Assembly: GCA_002361875.1 (NCBI GenBank)
Contig: DERX01000076.1
Location: 1 to 11,975 of the forward strand
Length of the DNA: 11,975 nucleotides
DNA from: Ruminococcaceae bacterium UBA3329
GTDB taxonomy: Bacteria; Bacillota; Clostridia; Oscillospirales; Acutalibacteraceae
Direction of reading: 5' to 3'
Of this stretch, positions 1 to 7,353 are shown piece by piece. Numbering within the stretch: position 1 is the first letter of the stretch; each line of letters opens with the position of its first letter. The notes below the pieces were generated by a model. That model did not search any database, had not been told where the DNA came from, and saw only the letters and a list, made by a program, of their open reading frames with translations. Position numbers and translations under genes: made by a program.

Positions 1-110
1 ACCATACATTTCCATATTTGTCAATATAAATTATAAATAAAATAAAAAGCAGTTCAAAATTGTATAAAATTTACAAACAACTTCATATAATTGATTATTT
101 CTATGCTTTC
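1..110. other. AT-rich intergenic, no gene
   Basis: Very AT-rich stretch to the left of the ilvE terminator, with no ORF. The only signal is a TTGACA hexamer on the minus strand at 19-24. A 17-base spacer from it would place a -10 box at the window edge (position 1 and beyond), so a promoter for a gene lying to the left is possible but cannot be confirmed. Confidence 0.4.
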
Positions 111-151
111 AAGATAAAAAAATAAAGGCAGAGTAACAAATCCTCTGCCTT
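111..151 (-). terminator. Intrinsic terminator after ilvE
   Basis: On the minus strand a perfect 9-bp stem, AAGGCAGAG pairing with CTCTGCCTT (arms 143-151 and 125-133, 9-base loop), is followed by a T-rich run (TATTTTTTTATC). It lies about 30 bases past the ilvE stop and closes the leftward transcription unit. Confidence 0.9.
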
Positions 152-180
152 AAGTTTAATTTGTATAAATTTAGGTAATA

Positions 181-1245
181 TCAGTCAATGGGTAATGTCC
201 AGCCGTAGGTGTCCTCGATTTTGCCCCACTGAATACCTGTAAGGGTATCGTAAAGGTGCTGGGTAACCTCGCCGATTTTGCCGCCGTTAACGGTGTATTT
301 CATATCCTTGTAGCAAAGCTCGCCGATGGGAGAAACAACTGCCGCTGTGCCTGTGCCCCAAGCCTCTTCAAGAGTGCCGTTCTGCATAGCCTCTGCTAAT
401 TCGTCAACTGAAATTCTTCTCTCAACTACCTTGTAGCCCTCGTTGCGGAGTACCTCAAGGCAGGATTTTCTTGTAATACCGGGGAGAATTGAGCCTGTGA
501 GCATGGGTGCTACAACCTCGCCGTTAATTTTGAACATTACATTCATAGCGCCGACTTCTTCAATGTACTTTCTTTCAACGCCGTCAAGCCAAAGAACCTG
601 TGAATAGCCCTTCTGTTCTGCCCTCTCGCCTGCTCTGTTTGAAGCCGCATAGTTACCGCCGCACTTTGCCTCGCCTGTGCCGCCGACAACCGCACGAACA
701 TCCTCTGACTCAATCATAATCTTAACGGGGTTAATGCCCTCTTTGTAATATGAGCCAACGGGTGACGCAATGATGATAAATGTTGCGTTATGAACAGCGT
801 GAACGCCGAGAGATTCGTCATTACCGAACATAAACGGACGAAGGTAAAGAGATGTACCCTCTGCCGACGGAGTCCAATCCTGCTCGGTTTCAACAAATTT
901 TGTGTAGATTTCCATGGCCATATCTTCAGGAATCTTCGGAAGGCAAAGACGGTCTGCCGAATTGTTCATACGGCGGATATTTTCAATAGGTCTGAAAAGC
1001 TGAACCTTGCCGTCTGCTCTTCTGTATGCCTTAAGTCCCTCAAAAATTTCAGAGCCGTAATGAAGGCAGGTTGAAGCGGGGTGAATTGAAAGATAGCCAA
1101 AAGGAACGATTCTTGCGTCGTGCCAGCCTGTTTCCTTATTCCATTCCATCATAAACATATGGTCTGTGAAGATTTTACCGAAGCCGAGAGTTGACGGGTC
1201 GGGCTTTGCCTTTAATGTTTTTGCTTTTTCAAATTTGATTTCCAT
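181..1245 (-). CDS. ilvE: Branched-chain amino acid aminotransferase
   Basis: PLP-dependent fold-type IV aminotransferase. It interconverts valine, leucine or isoleucine and their 2-oxoacids using glutamate/2-oxoglutarate in the cytoplasm. Length (354 residues) fits the bacterial/eukaryotic-like BCAT class. Visible marks are LGFGKIFTDHMF near the N-terminus, HYGSEIFEGLKAYR, and GTGEAKCGGNYAAS, whose Lys (about residue 194) is the expected Schiff-base lysine; EVGAMNVMF and GTGTAAVVSPIG follow. I chose the ATG at 1245 (MEIKFEKAK, as in homologues). A GTG at 1254 adds three residues and has AAAGG at good spacing, so it is a real alternative. No convincing promoter lies in the 87-base gap to the upstream oxidoreductase gene, so it is probably the last gene of that operon. 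It supplies the final amination step of the pathway encoded upstream. Confidence 0.96.
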   Translation of the reverse strand: MEIKFEKAKTLKAKPDPSTLGFGKIFTDHMFMMEWNKETGWHDARIVPFGYLSIHPASTCLHYGSEIFEGLKAYRRADGKVQLFRPIENIRRMNNSADRLCLPKIPEDMAMEIYTKFVETEQDWTPSAEGTSLYLRPFMFGNDESLGVHAVHNATFIIIASPVGSYYKEGINPVKIMIESEDVRAVVGGTGEAKCGGNYAASNRAGERAEQKGYSQVLWLDGVERKYIEEVGAMNVMFKINGEVVAPMLTGSILPGITRKSCLEVLRNEGYKVVERRISVDELAEAMQNGTLEEAWGTGTAAVVSPIGELCYKDMKYTVNGGKIGEVTQHLYDTLTGIQWGKIEDTYGWTLPID

Positions 1246-1294
1246 AAAAATCACCGTAACCTTTCAAACTACAAAAGTTTAATATATGTTAGCT

Positions 1295-1314
1295 TCTTGT
1301 TGTAGCCGACAAGA
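1295..1314 (-). other. Small hairpin between oxidoreductase gamma gene and ilvE
   Basis: TCTTGT and ACAAGA form a perfect 6-bp stem with an 8-base loop. No T-run follows on the minus strand, so it is not a standard terminator. It could mark partial attenuation or an RNA processing point between the vor genes and ilvE, or mean nothing. Confidence 0.3.
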
Positions 1315-1332
1315 GGTTAATTTTGTTTTAAA

Positions 1333-1869
1333 TTATTCGTAATCTGCGCCGAGTTTCATTGCTTTAAGGTTAACCTCGAGCATATCGGCATGCTTTGCGG
1401 AAATAACCTTGCCGAGAGCCGCACGGACTGCATTTTCCTCAAAATCGCCGAGAACCTTTAAAACCTTGCCGATAATAATCATATTGGCAAGAGTGGGAGT
1501 GCCGTTTTCGCTTGCAAGCCTTGTTGCGGGAATATAGTAAACAGTAACATCGTCACGGTTTACCTTTCTCTCGATAAGAGTAGAATCGGCAAAAATAACG
1601 CCGCCGGGAACAACTGCATTCTCATATTTGTCAAGTGAGGGCAAATTCATTGCAATGAGCATATCGGGATTTGAAACTATGGGAGAGCCGACGGGTTCGT
1701 CGCTTACAATTACCGAGCAGGAAGCCGTACCGCCGCGCATTTCAGGGCCGTATGACGGAAGCCATGAAACCTGCTTATCTTCAATAAGACCTTTGTAAGC
1801 GAGGAATTTACCTGCGAACAGAATACCCTGTCCGCCGAAGCCTGAGAATAAAAACTGTTTTGTACTCAT
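1333..1869 (-). CDS. 2-oxoacid:ferredoxin oxidoreductase, gamma subunit (VOR/KOR type)
   Basis: Gamma subunit (178 residues, normal family length) of a four-subunit ferredoxin-dependent 2-oxoacid oxidoreductase. Typical family signatures are FSGFGGQGILFAGKFLA at the N-terminus, WLPSYGPEMRGGTASCSVIVSD in the middle, and SNPDMLIAMN. In this family the gamma domain helps bind CoA and form the subunit interface. The ATG at 1869 lies 2 bases past the beta stop codon, so translation is probably coupled. It would be called korC or vorC depending on the naming scheme; sequence alone does not fix the substrate, but the neighbours (ilvE and two acyl-CoA ligases under branched-chain T-boxes) point to branched-chain 2-oxoacids. 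Confidence 0.93.
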   Translation of the reverse strand: MSTKQFLFSGFGGQGILFAGKFLAYKGLIEDKQVSWLPSYGPEMRGGTASCSVIVSDEPVGSPIVSNPDMLIAMNLPSLDKYENAVVPGGVIFADSTLIERKVNRDDVTVYYIPATRLASENGTPTLANMIIIGKVLKVLGDFEENAVRAALGKVISAKHADMLEVNLKAMKLGADYE

Positions 1870-1871
1870 AA

Positions 1872-2630
1872 TTATTCAGCCTCCTTTTCTGCGCTTCTGT
1901 CTTTATAAACGCCCAAAGGATAATACGGAAGCATCTTCTCATCAATCCACTTAAGAGCCGCTTGAGGAGTCATACCCCAGTTTGTCGGGCAGGAAGAAAC
2001 AACCTCAACAAGTGAGAAGCCTTTGCCGTCAATCTGATTTTGGAAAGCCTTTTTAATAGCTTTTTTAGCGGCACGAATATTCTTTACATTGTTAACCGTA
2101 ACTCTTTCAAGGTATTCGGGGCCTTCAAGCTCTGAAAGCATTTCGCAAACCTTAATGGGGTAGCCGCAGTGCTTGGGATCTCTGCCGTAAGGTGAGGTCT
2201 GTGTAACCTGACCCGGAAGAGATGTGGGAGCCATCTGACCGCCTGTCATACCATAAATAGCGTTATTGATAAATATAACTGTTATATTTTCATTTCTTGC
2301 GGCGGCGTGAACTGTTTCAGCCATACCGATTGACGCTAAGTCGCCGTCACCCTGATATGTAAATACAATATGATTTTCAGGGTCTGCACGCTTTACGCCT
2401 GTTGCAACTGCGGGAGCACGGCCGTGTGCCGCCTCAATCATATCACAGTTAAAATAATTATATGCCATAACCGAGCAGCCAACGGGAGCAATGCCTATTG
2501 TCTTGCCCTCAATGCCCAATTCGTCAATAACCTCTGCTACAAGACGGTGAATAATACCGTGTGTGCAGCCGGGGCAATAATGGAGCGGCACATCTATGAG
2601 TGCGTGGGGTTTATCAAATACTACTGCCAT
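1872..2630 (-). CDS. 2-oxoacid:ferredoxin oxidoreductase, beta (TPP-binding) subunit
   Basis: Thiamine-diphosphate-binding catalytic subunit, 252 residues, of the oxidoreductase. It interconverts acyl-CoA + CO2 + reduced ferredoxin and 2-oxoacid + CoA. The TPP motif is GDGDLASIG (94-102) through the paired Asn at 122-123, with YGMTGGQ after it. Cys19 and Cys22 (YCPGC), Cys52 (PVGCS) and Cys214 (SSCPTNWG) are placed like the [4Fe-4S] ligands of pyruvate and 2-oxoglutarate ferredoxin oxidoreductase beta chains. GRAPAVATGVK (70-80) is also conserved in the family. Its ATG overlaps the alpha stop codon by one base (TAATG), giving tight coupling. The symbol could be korB or vorA; I leave it blank because schemes disagree. 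Confidence 0.94.
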   Translation of the reverse strand: MAVVFDKPHALIDVPLHYCPGCTHGIIHRLVAEVIDELGIEGKTIGIAPVGCSVMAYNYFNCDMIEAAHGRAPAVATGVKRADPENHIVFTYQGDGDLASIGMAETVHAAARNENITVIFINNAIYGMTGGQMAPTSLPGQVTQTSPYGRDPKHCGYPIKVCEMLSELEGPEYLERVTVNNVKNIRAAKKAIKKAFQNQIDGKGFSLVEVVSSCPTNWGMTPQAALKWIDEKMLPYYPLGVYKDRSAEKEAE

Positions 2631-3694
2631 TATTTAACACCTCCGTTGTTAACATCTATAATTGCTTTAAGAACCTGTTCGGGACTCGGAATCATACCGC
2701 CGACTCTGTTACAAAGTGTTACGGGGCGCTTGCAGTTTGTTGCAAGCTTAACGTCCTCAATCATCTGACCCATTGAAAGCTCAACGGAAATAAATGCCTT
2801 TGCATGCTCTGCCGCTTTCTCAAACGGAGCTTTCGGGAACGGCCAAAGAGTAATCGGGCGGATAAGACCTACCTTAATGCCCTGCTTTCTTGCCTCATTA
2901 ACCGCATTCTTTGAAACACGTGCGGCAATGCCGAACGCCGCAATTACAATGTCAGCGTCATCTACCATATATTCTTCATACATAGTTTCATTTTCTTCAA
3001 CTATTTTGTATCTTTCATAACGCTTTAAGTTAAGCATTTCGAGTTCTTCGGGAACAAGTGAAAGAGAGTTTACAATATTGTGTTCTCTTTCCATTTTTGT
3101 TCCTGTTGTTGCCCACGGCTTCTCTGTTTCGGGTTTAATGTCAAAATCAAGAGAAACAGGCTCCATCATCTGACCCATTGTGCCGTCGGCAAGAATCATT
3201 GAAGTCATTCTGTACTTATCTGCAAGGTCAAAGCCTTTAACTGTAAGCTCTGCCATCTCCTGAACCGATGCGGGAGCTAAAACTATCATATGATAGTCGC
3301 CGTGTCCGCCGCCTCTTGTTGCCTGGAAATAGTCGGACTGTGAAGGCTGAATACCGCCAAGACCGGGACCGCCTCTCTGAACATTAACTACAAGTGCGGG
3401 TAAATCCGAGCCTGCAAGATATGAAAGACCCTCGCCCTTCAATGAAATTCCGGGGCTTGAAGAGGATGTCATAACTCTTTTTCCTGTTGAGGAAACACCG
3501 TAAACCATATTTATTGCCGCAATTTCGCTTTCTGCCTGAAGAAAACAGCCGCCGATTTTGGGCATTTTCTTTGCCATATAAGCCGCAACCTCTGTCTGAG
3601 GTGTAATCGGGTAGCCGAAATAATGACGGCAGCCTGCAATAATAGCAGCCTCGGCAATAGCTTCATTGCCTTTCATTAAAACTTTATCTGCCAT
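2630..3694 (-). CDS. vorB: 2-oxoacid:ferredoxin oxidoreductase, alpha subunit (VorB-like)
   Basis: Alpha subunit (354 residues), corresponding to the proteins called 3-methyl-2-oxobutanoate dehydrogenase subunit VorB. Signatures are YPITPQTE (28-35), SSSSPGISLKGEGL (77-90, pyrimidine-domain substrate/TPP contact region) and QRGGPGLGGIQPSQSD (106-121). The C-terminal half holds the transketolase-C-like domain (VELSMGQMIEDVK). AAGGTGA precedes the ATG at 3694 with good spacing, and the gene follows the ferredoxin subunit after 11 bases. The family works on branched 2-oxoacids or 2-oxoglutarate. Substrate assignment here rests on context more than on any diagnostic residue. Confidence 0.93.
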   Translation of the reverse strand: MADKVLMKGNEAIAEAAIIAGCRHYFGYPITPQTEVAAYMAKKMPKIGGCFLQAESEIAAINMVYGVSSTGKRVMTSSSSPGISLKGEGLSYLAGSDLPALVVNVQRGGPGLGGIQPSQSDYFQATRGGGHGDYHMIVLAPASVQEMAELTVKGFDLADKYRMTSMILADGTMGQMMEPVSLDFDIKPETEKPWATTGTKMEREHNIVNSLSLVPEELEMLNLKRYERYKIVEENETMYEEYMVDDADIVIAAFGIAARVSKNAVNEARKQGIKVGLIRPITLWPFPKAPFEKAAEHAKAFISVELSMGQMIEDVKLATNCKRPVTLCNRVGGMIPSPEQVLKAIIDVNNGGVK

Positions 3695-3705
3695 TTTCTG
3701 TCACC

Positions 3706-3912
3706 TTACCTTTCAACCTTAATAATGCAGTCGGGGCACATCATTGCGCAGGAAGCACAGCCGACACACTGTTCTTCATCAGTGATTTCAGCAGGATGAT
3801 GGCCTTTTTTGTTGATTTTATCTTTCGCCAGACGCAAAAGCTTTTTCGGACAAGCGTCAACGCAAAGTCCGCAGCCTTTACAGTTATCTGTTTTGAATGT
3901 AAGCTTTGCCAT
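3706..3912 (-). CDS. 2-oxoacid:ferredoxin oxidoreductase, delta subunit (2x[4Fe-4S] ferredoxin)
   Basis: A 68-residue bacterial-type ferredoxin carrying electrons for the oxidoreductase. Two classic cluster motifs are visible: Cys11-x2-Cys14-x2-Cys17-x3-Cys21-Pro and Cys49-x2-Cys52-x2-Cys55-x3-Cys59-Pro. These bind two [4Fe-4S] clusters by crossed ligation. An extra Cys62 follows the second motif. AAGGAG sits 8 bases before the ATG. This is the first gene of the delta-alpha-beta-gamma set and is preceded by its own promoter, so the oxidoreductase can be made without the T-box-controlled ligases. It is equivalent to korD or vorD. Confidence 0.94.
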   Translation of the reverse strand: MAKLTFKTDNCKGCGLCVDACPKKLLRLAKDKINKKGHHPAEITDEEQCVGCASCAMMCPDCIIKVER

Positions 3913-3959
3913 ATTCTTTACTCCTTCATAAAAATTTATTTTAAATTACATACAGTAAT

Positions 3960-3988
3960 ATTGTAAAACTATTTTGCCTTATTGTCAA
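3960..3988 (-). promoter_or_regulatory. Sigma-A promoter of the vor operon
   Basis: On the minus strand TTGACA (3983-3988), a 17-base spacer and TACAAT (3960-3965) make a near-consensus promoter. The -35 box overlaps the TGA stop of the preceding P-loop gene (3985-3987). Transcription would start near 3953, about 40 bases before the ferredoxin start codon. No leader RNA structure is seen in the short 5' UTR. Confidence 0.8.
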
Positions 3989-4650
3989 ACAACAGGTTTT
4001 TCCTGTAGCTTTAACGAGAAAAGATTCGGAATTTTGCCGTTAAGTTCATCGTAAAGCTCTTCTTTAACTGATGTCATAACAACGGGCAGTCCCGACATTT
4101 TTGAAACGCTGTCCGCATACTCCATTGACTTTAAAACATCCTCGGCGGTTGTTTCTTCGCCTAAATTTGAGTTGTTTACAAGACCCGTAAACCTAATTCC
4201 GCCTGCCCCCTCAACCTCACGCATAACCTCAATAGTTGAATCTGCATCGGGTGTGAGCGGACGGAACTTATTTATGACCATAAGCATCTCGAAATTGTTC
4301 TCCTCATTGATTTGCGGAGCGAGCCGCCCGAGTGCCAGTGCACCTCGGTCATCGCCGCCGATATCGAGTATTACCTTAAGAGTTCTGTCATCGGTAATTG
4401 CGTACATATCCTGCGGAAGTGCGGGAATGTCAAGATTTGAATTGGCGTATTCCGAGCAAATCAAACGGATATTTCTCTCTTTAAAATCCTCAAGCGAGTC
4501 CTTTGTTCGGAAATACGGATTTACTATATCCAAATCGGCAACCGCAACATTGTCACACTGATTTTTTAAATCAAATGCCATATTGACCGCAACATTTGTT
4601 TTGCCGCTTCCGTAATGACCGCAAAGAAGAGTCAGTCTTTTGTAATTTAT
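3985..4650 (-). CDS. P-loop NTPase of unknown role, non-ATG start
   Basis: A cytoplasmic P-loop NTPase of about 221 residues. I do not recognise a specific family; it resembles the MinD/ParA/CobQ-like (SIMIBI) group. The first ATG in frame (4581) would begin at MAFDLK and lose the Walker A motif. Reading upstream in the same open frame gives RLTLLCGHYGSGKTNVAVNM, with GHYGSGKT as a good Walker A. The ribosome site GGGAGG (4658-4663) sits 8 bases before an ATA (4648-4650) and 2 bases before an ATT (4654-4656). No in-frame ATG, GTG or TTG lies between the ribosome site and the P-loop, so a rare AUA or AUU start is implied, or a sequence error. Further marks are VADLDIVNPYFRTK, the Walker-B-like ILDIGGDDRG, and VINKFRP. 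It follows the second ligase by about 30 bases without a promoter or terminator, so it shares that T-box-controlled transcript. Confidence 0.75.
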   Translation of the reverse strand: MNYKRLTLLCGHYGSGKTNVAVNMAFDLKNQCDNVAVADLDIVNPYFRTKDSLEDFKERNIRLICSEYANSNLDIPALPQDMYAITDDRTLKVILDIGGDDRGALALGRLAPQINEENNFEMLMVINKFRPLTPDADSTIEVMREVEGAGGIRFTGLVNNSNLGEETTAEDVLKSMEYADSVSKMSGLPVVMTSVKEELYDELNGKIPNLFSLKLQEKPVV

Positions 4651-4682
4651 TTGAATTACCTCCCTATATAAAAAGATAAGGA

Positions 4683-6974
4683 TTAAAGCTTATTCCTCTG
4701 AATTTTACCGCTCGTTGTCTTGGGCAGTTCATCTCTGAATACGACTATTCTCGGATATTTATAGGGAGCTGTATGGGTTTTAACGTAATTCTGAATTTCC
4801 TTTTTAAGCTCTTCCGTGCCCTCTGTTCCTTTTGTAAGAACAATGCTTGCCTTGACAACCTGCCCTCTAACTTCGTCGGGAGCGGCAGAAACACCACATT
4901 CAAGAACATACGGAAGCTCCATTATTACGCTTTCAATCTCAAACGGCCCTATACGATAGCCCGAGGACTTAATAACATCGTCAACTCTGCCGACATACCA
5001 GTAGAAACCGTCTTCATCCTTCCAAGCGGCGTCGCCCGTATGGTAATAGCCGTCATGCCAAACCTCTTTGGTTTTCTCCTCGTCACCGTAATATCCAACG
5101 AAGAGTCCGCAAGGTGCGCCGTTTTTAACATTAACAACGATTTCGCCTGTTTCGCCTACGGGAACGGGATTGCCGTCCTTGTCAATAAGCTCAATATCGT
5201 AAATCGGAGCAGGCTTACCCATTGAACCAACCTTGTGCTTTGCACCTCTCATATTACCTATGAGCATTGTGCCCTCTGTCTGACCGAAGCCTTCAAGAAT
5301 CTGAAGCCCTGTGAGCTGTTCAAATTGCTTGTAAACCTCGGGATTTAATGCCTCGCCTGCCGTTGTCATATGCTTAACAGACGATAAATCGTACTTTGAA
5401 ATATCCTGCTTAACGAGCATACGGAGCATTGTGGGCGGTGCGCAGAAGGTTGTTATATGGTATTTTGCAAACATCGGCAAAATGTCTGCGGCGTCAAAAC
5501 GGTCGAAATCGTAAATGAAGAGTGCCGCCTCGCACATCCACTGCCCGTAAAATTTACCCCAAGCCGCTTTTGCCCAGCCTGTGTCTGAAATTGTAAGATG
5601 CAATCCGTCAGGGTCAACGCAGTGCCAATACTTTGCTGTATGGAAATGACCGAGCGGGTATTTATAATTATGAGCGGCAATTTTCGGATAGCCCGATGTG
5701 CCTGATGTAAAGTACATAAGCATTAAATCGTCGCCGCCCGGTGTGTCGTCCGTGCGTTCAAAGTGGCTGCTGTAGAGAGGATATTCCTCATTGAAATTAC
5801 GCCAACCGTCCCTTTCGCCGTTGACAATAAGTTTACGCTCAAGTGCCGGGTAGTTTTCCGCCGCAATGTCAACCTGATGGGCAACATCGCCGTCAGCAGT
5901 ACAGATAAGCGTTGTGGCACCGGAAGATACAAGTCGGTACTCAATGTCATGAGCCTGAAGCTGTGCAACAGCGGGAATACCGATAGCTCCCAGCTTCATA
6001 AGACCGAGCATTGCAATCCAGAACTGATAATGGCGCTTAAGAATAAGAATTACTCTATCGCCGCGCTTAATGCCTATTGATTTGAAGTAGTTTGCACACT
6101 GATTTGACAAATGCTTAATATCGTTAAATGTAAATCTTCTTTCTTCCTTATCTCTTGAAACATGGAGCATTGCAAGCTTGTCGGGGTCTTTCTTTGCAAT
6201 TTCGTCCATAATGTCAAAAGCGAAATTAAATTTGTCGTGATTTTTAAAGGTAATTTTTGTTGGAGTGCCGTTTTCGTCCTTAACAACATCGATATATTTT
6301 TTGTATATACGCTCCTTTTTATCCTCCTGTGCCTTAATTCTGCTGACGGGAGCTTTCGGAGCACGGCTGAGTTCGGGGATTGGCTCGCCCGAGGGGTTAA
6401 GCACTATTGCATAGAACACACAGTCCTCACCGAGAGCCGCTCTCATTCCGTGGGGCGTACCGCTGTCATAGTAAATGGTGTCACCGGGATTGAGTATTTC
6501 GCTGTGAGAGCCTACCTGAACCATAAGGTGACCTGAAACAACTATATCAAATTCCTGACCGTCATGTGTTGTAAGCTCAATTTCCTTGTTTTCAAGCTCT
6601 GCATTGTAATCGCATTTAACATAAAGCGGTTCAGCAATTCTGTTTTGAAAAGCGCCTGCAAGTGAATAGTAAACCATTCCGTGTGCGTGTTCAATTATCT
6701 GCCCTGCGCCGTTGCGGGTTAAGACGAATGAACGGAGCGTCGGGCTTACACCCTCAATAATATCGGTAACATCCACACCGAAGGCTTGAGCGCAACGGTA
6801 AATGAACGCAAAGTTCAAATCGCTGTCGCCGTTTTCACATTTAAGATATTCTTCAACTGAAACGTCTGTTTTTGATGCCATTTCTTCGGGCGTAAATTTT
6901 GTAATTTCTCTGAGCTCTCTGATACGAGCCGCCATTTCCTTGATTTTAATATCAAGACCCGTTAGCTTTTGCAT
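4683..6974 (-). CDS. HTH-cupin-acyl-CoA ligase fusion (copy 1, under valine-type T-box)
   Basis: A 763-residue three-part protein. Residues 9-60 are an XRE-type helix-turn-helix (RIRELREITKFTPEEMASKTDVS). Residues about 130-195 form a cupin barrel (THDGQEFDIVVSG and PGDTIYYDSGTPHG). From about 245 to the end it is an ANL-family adenylating enzyme, closest in style to acetyl/medium-chain acyl-CoA synthetases. Motifs are YFTSGTSGYPK (421-431), GFGQTEG (562-568), HTGD (645-648), GRVDDVIKSSGYRIGP (662-677), and PKTTSGKIQR with the adenylation Lys at 757. It should turn a short carboxylic acid, ATP and CoA into acyl-CoA. Context suggests isobutyrate or a related branched acid. The start is the ATG at 6974, with AAAGGAG upstream. 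A longer frame opening with TTG at 7031 runs through the terminator hairpin and is rejected. The HTH-cupin part may sense the acid or bind DNA; this is inference. Confidence 0.93.
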   Translation of the reverse strand: MQKLTGLDIKIKEMAARIRELREITKFTPEEMASKTDVSVEEYLKCENGDSDLNFAFIYRCAQAFGVDVTDIIEGVSPTLRSFVLTRNGAGQIIEHAHGMVYYSLAGAFQNRIAEPLYVKCDYNAELENKEIELTTHDGQEFDIVVSGHLMVQVGSHSEILNPGDTIYYDSGTPHGMRAALGEDCVFYAIVLNPSGEPIPELSRAPKAPVSRIKAQEDKKERIYKKYIDVVKDENGTPTKITFKNHDKFNFAFDIMDEIAKKDPDKLAMLHVSRDKEERRFTFNDIKHLSNQCANYFKSIGIKRGDRVILILKRHYQFWIAMLGLMKLGAIGIPAVAQLQAHDIEYRLVSSGATTLICTADGDVAHQVDIAAENYPALERKLIVNGERDGWRNFNEEYPLYSSHFERTDDTPGGDDLMLMYFTSGTSGYPKIAAHNYKYPLGHFHTAKYWHCVDPDGLHLTISDTGWAKAAWGKFYGQWMCEAALFIYDFDRFDAADILPMFAKYHITTFCAPPTMLRMLVKQDISKYDLSSVKHMTTAGEALNPEVYKQFEQLTGLQILEGFGQTEGTMLIGNMRGAKHKVGSMGKPAPIYDIELIDKDGNPVPVGETGEIVVNVKNGAPCGLFVGYYGDEEKTKEVWHDGYYHTGDAAWKDEDGFYWYVGRVDDVIKSSGYRIGPFEIESVIMELPYVLECGVSAAPDEVRGQVVKASIVLTKGTEGTEELKKEIQNYVKTHTAPYKYPRIVVFRDELPKTTSGKIQRNKL

Positions 6975-6985
6975 ACCATTTTCTC

Positions 6986-7033
6986 CTTTATGGGACAAAG
7001 AATTTACGGAACATAAAAAAACCCGTCCCAAAG
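6986..7033 (-). promoter_or_regulatory. Possible Shine-Dalgarno-masking helix in leader 1
   Basis: The 3' arm of the T-box terminator (CTTTGGGAC, complement of 7025-7033) is complementary to GTCCCATAAAG (complement of 6986-6996), with a 2-base bulge. The second strand includes AAAG of the ribosome site AAAGGAG (6983-6989). In read-through transcripts the freed terminator arm could cover the ribosome site. The pairing is plain in the sequence; any regulatory role is a guess. Confidence 0.35.
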
Positions 7034-7287
7034 TTAATTCTTTGAGACGAGCGTTAAATCAATTTAATACCCGCGGTACCACTCAAATTGCAACCTAAAT
7101 TGCCACTCAGGCTCTGACAAGCCGTATGCATTAACGCAGCAGTCACGGAGAGGTTCTACTAAGCTTTTGCTTTTCTTCCTCTCAGCTCAGAAGCTACAAC
7201 AGAAACAGCAGTTCCGACAACTTGCACCGACCGTTGCCTCTCTTAAGGCTTGCTTTGTTTCTGCACTCTTCTTCAACGCCTTTGTTG
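7015..7287 (-). ncRNA. T-box leader 1, specifier GUA (valine)
   Basis: A tRNA-sensing transcription attenuator ahead of ligase copy 1. The T-box core GAGTGGTACCGCGG (within 7071-7089) has the UGGU bulge that pairs with an uncharged ACCA tRNA end. TTTGAG in the T-box can pair with CTCAAA in the terminator's 5' arm (antiterminator). The alternative is a 12-bp terminator (arms 7040-7051 and 7022-7033) with seven T residues. Stem I: the upper helix is CAGAAACA/TGTTTCTG, the lower helix AGAAG/CTTCT; AGTG stands on the 5' side of the specifier loop and GTA plus a purine on the 3' side (specifier 7195-7197), just above the lower helix as in known T-boxes. GUA is a valine codon. Read-through should rise when tRNA-Val is uncharged. 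Confidence 0.93.
7040..7051 (-). terminator. T-box 1 terminator, 5' arm shared with antiterminator
   Basis: This arm (CTCGTCTCAAAG on the minus strand) pairs with CTTTGGGACGGG (7022-7033), followed by seven T (7015-7021). CTCAAA within it is the same segment that pairs with TTTGAG of the T-box sequence, so the two folds exclude each other. Confidence 0.88.
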
Positions 7288-7289
7288 AA
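7272..7289. promoter_or_regulatory. Inverted repeat at the transcription start of leader 1
   Basis: TTCAAC, six bases, GTTGAA forms a perfect inverted repeat right at the expected start site of the T-box 1 transcript. A further GTTGA half-site lies just upstream of the -10 box on the minus strand. It could be an operator, for example for the HTH domains encoded next door. It overlaps the 5' end of stem I, so it may only be RNA structure. Promoter 2 has no matching copy. Confidence 0.3.
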
Positions 7290-7293
7290 TAGT

Positions 7294-7322
7294 ATTATAA
7301 ATCAACTTTTTCCCTTTGTCAA
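7294..7322 (-). promoter_or_regulatory. Consensus sigma-A promoter of T-box 1 / ligase copy 1
   Basis: TTGACA (7317-7322), a 17-base spacer and TATAAT (7294-7299) on the minus strand match the sigma-A consensus exactly. Transcription should begin near 7287. There is no clear terminator between the copy 2 ligase stop (7354) and this promoter, so read-through from upstream also enters this leader. Confidence 0.88.
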
Positions 7323-7353
7323 TGGTAATATTAAATTTTTTCTGTATTAGGTA

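Noticed and set aside
1255..1332. Separate promoter for ilvE
   Set aside because: TTGTCG followed by ACATAT is a poor match to sigma-A boxes; operon transcription from the vor promoter is simpler.
6975..7031. N-terminal extension of ligase copy 1 starting at TTG 7031
   Set aside because: It begins inside the T-box terminator stem and runs through the T-run; the ATG at 6974 has a proper ribosome site and lines up with copy 2.
6802..7098. Plus-strand ORF across the ligase copy 1 N-terminus and leader
   Set aside because: It is the antisense shadow of a well-supported gene and of the T-box; no start signal.
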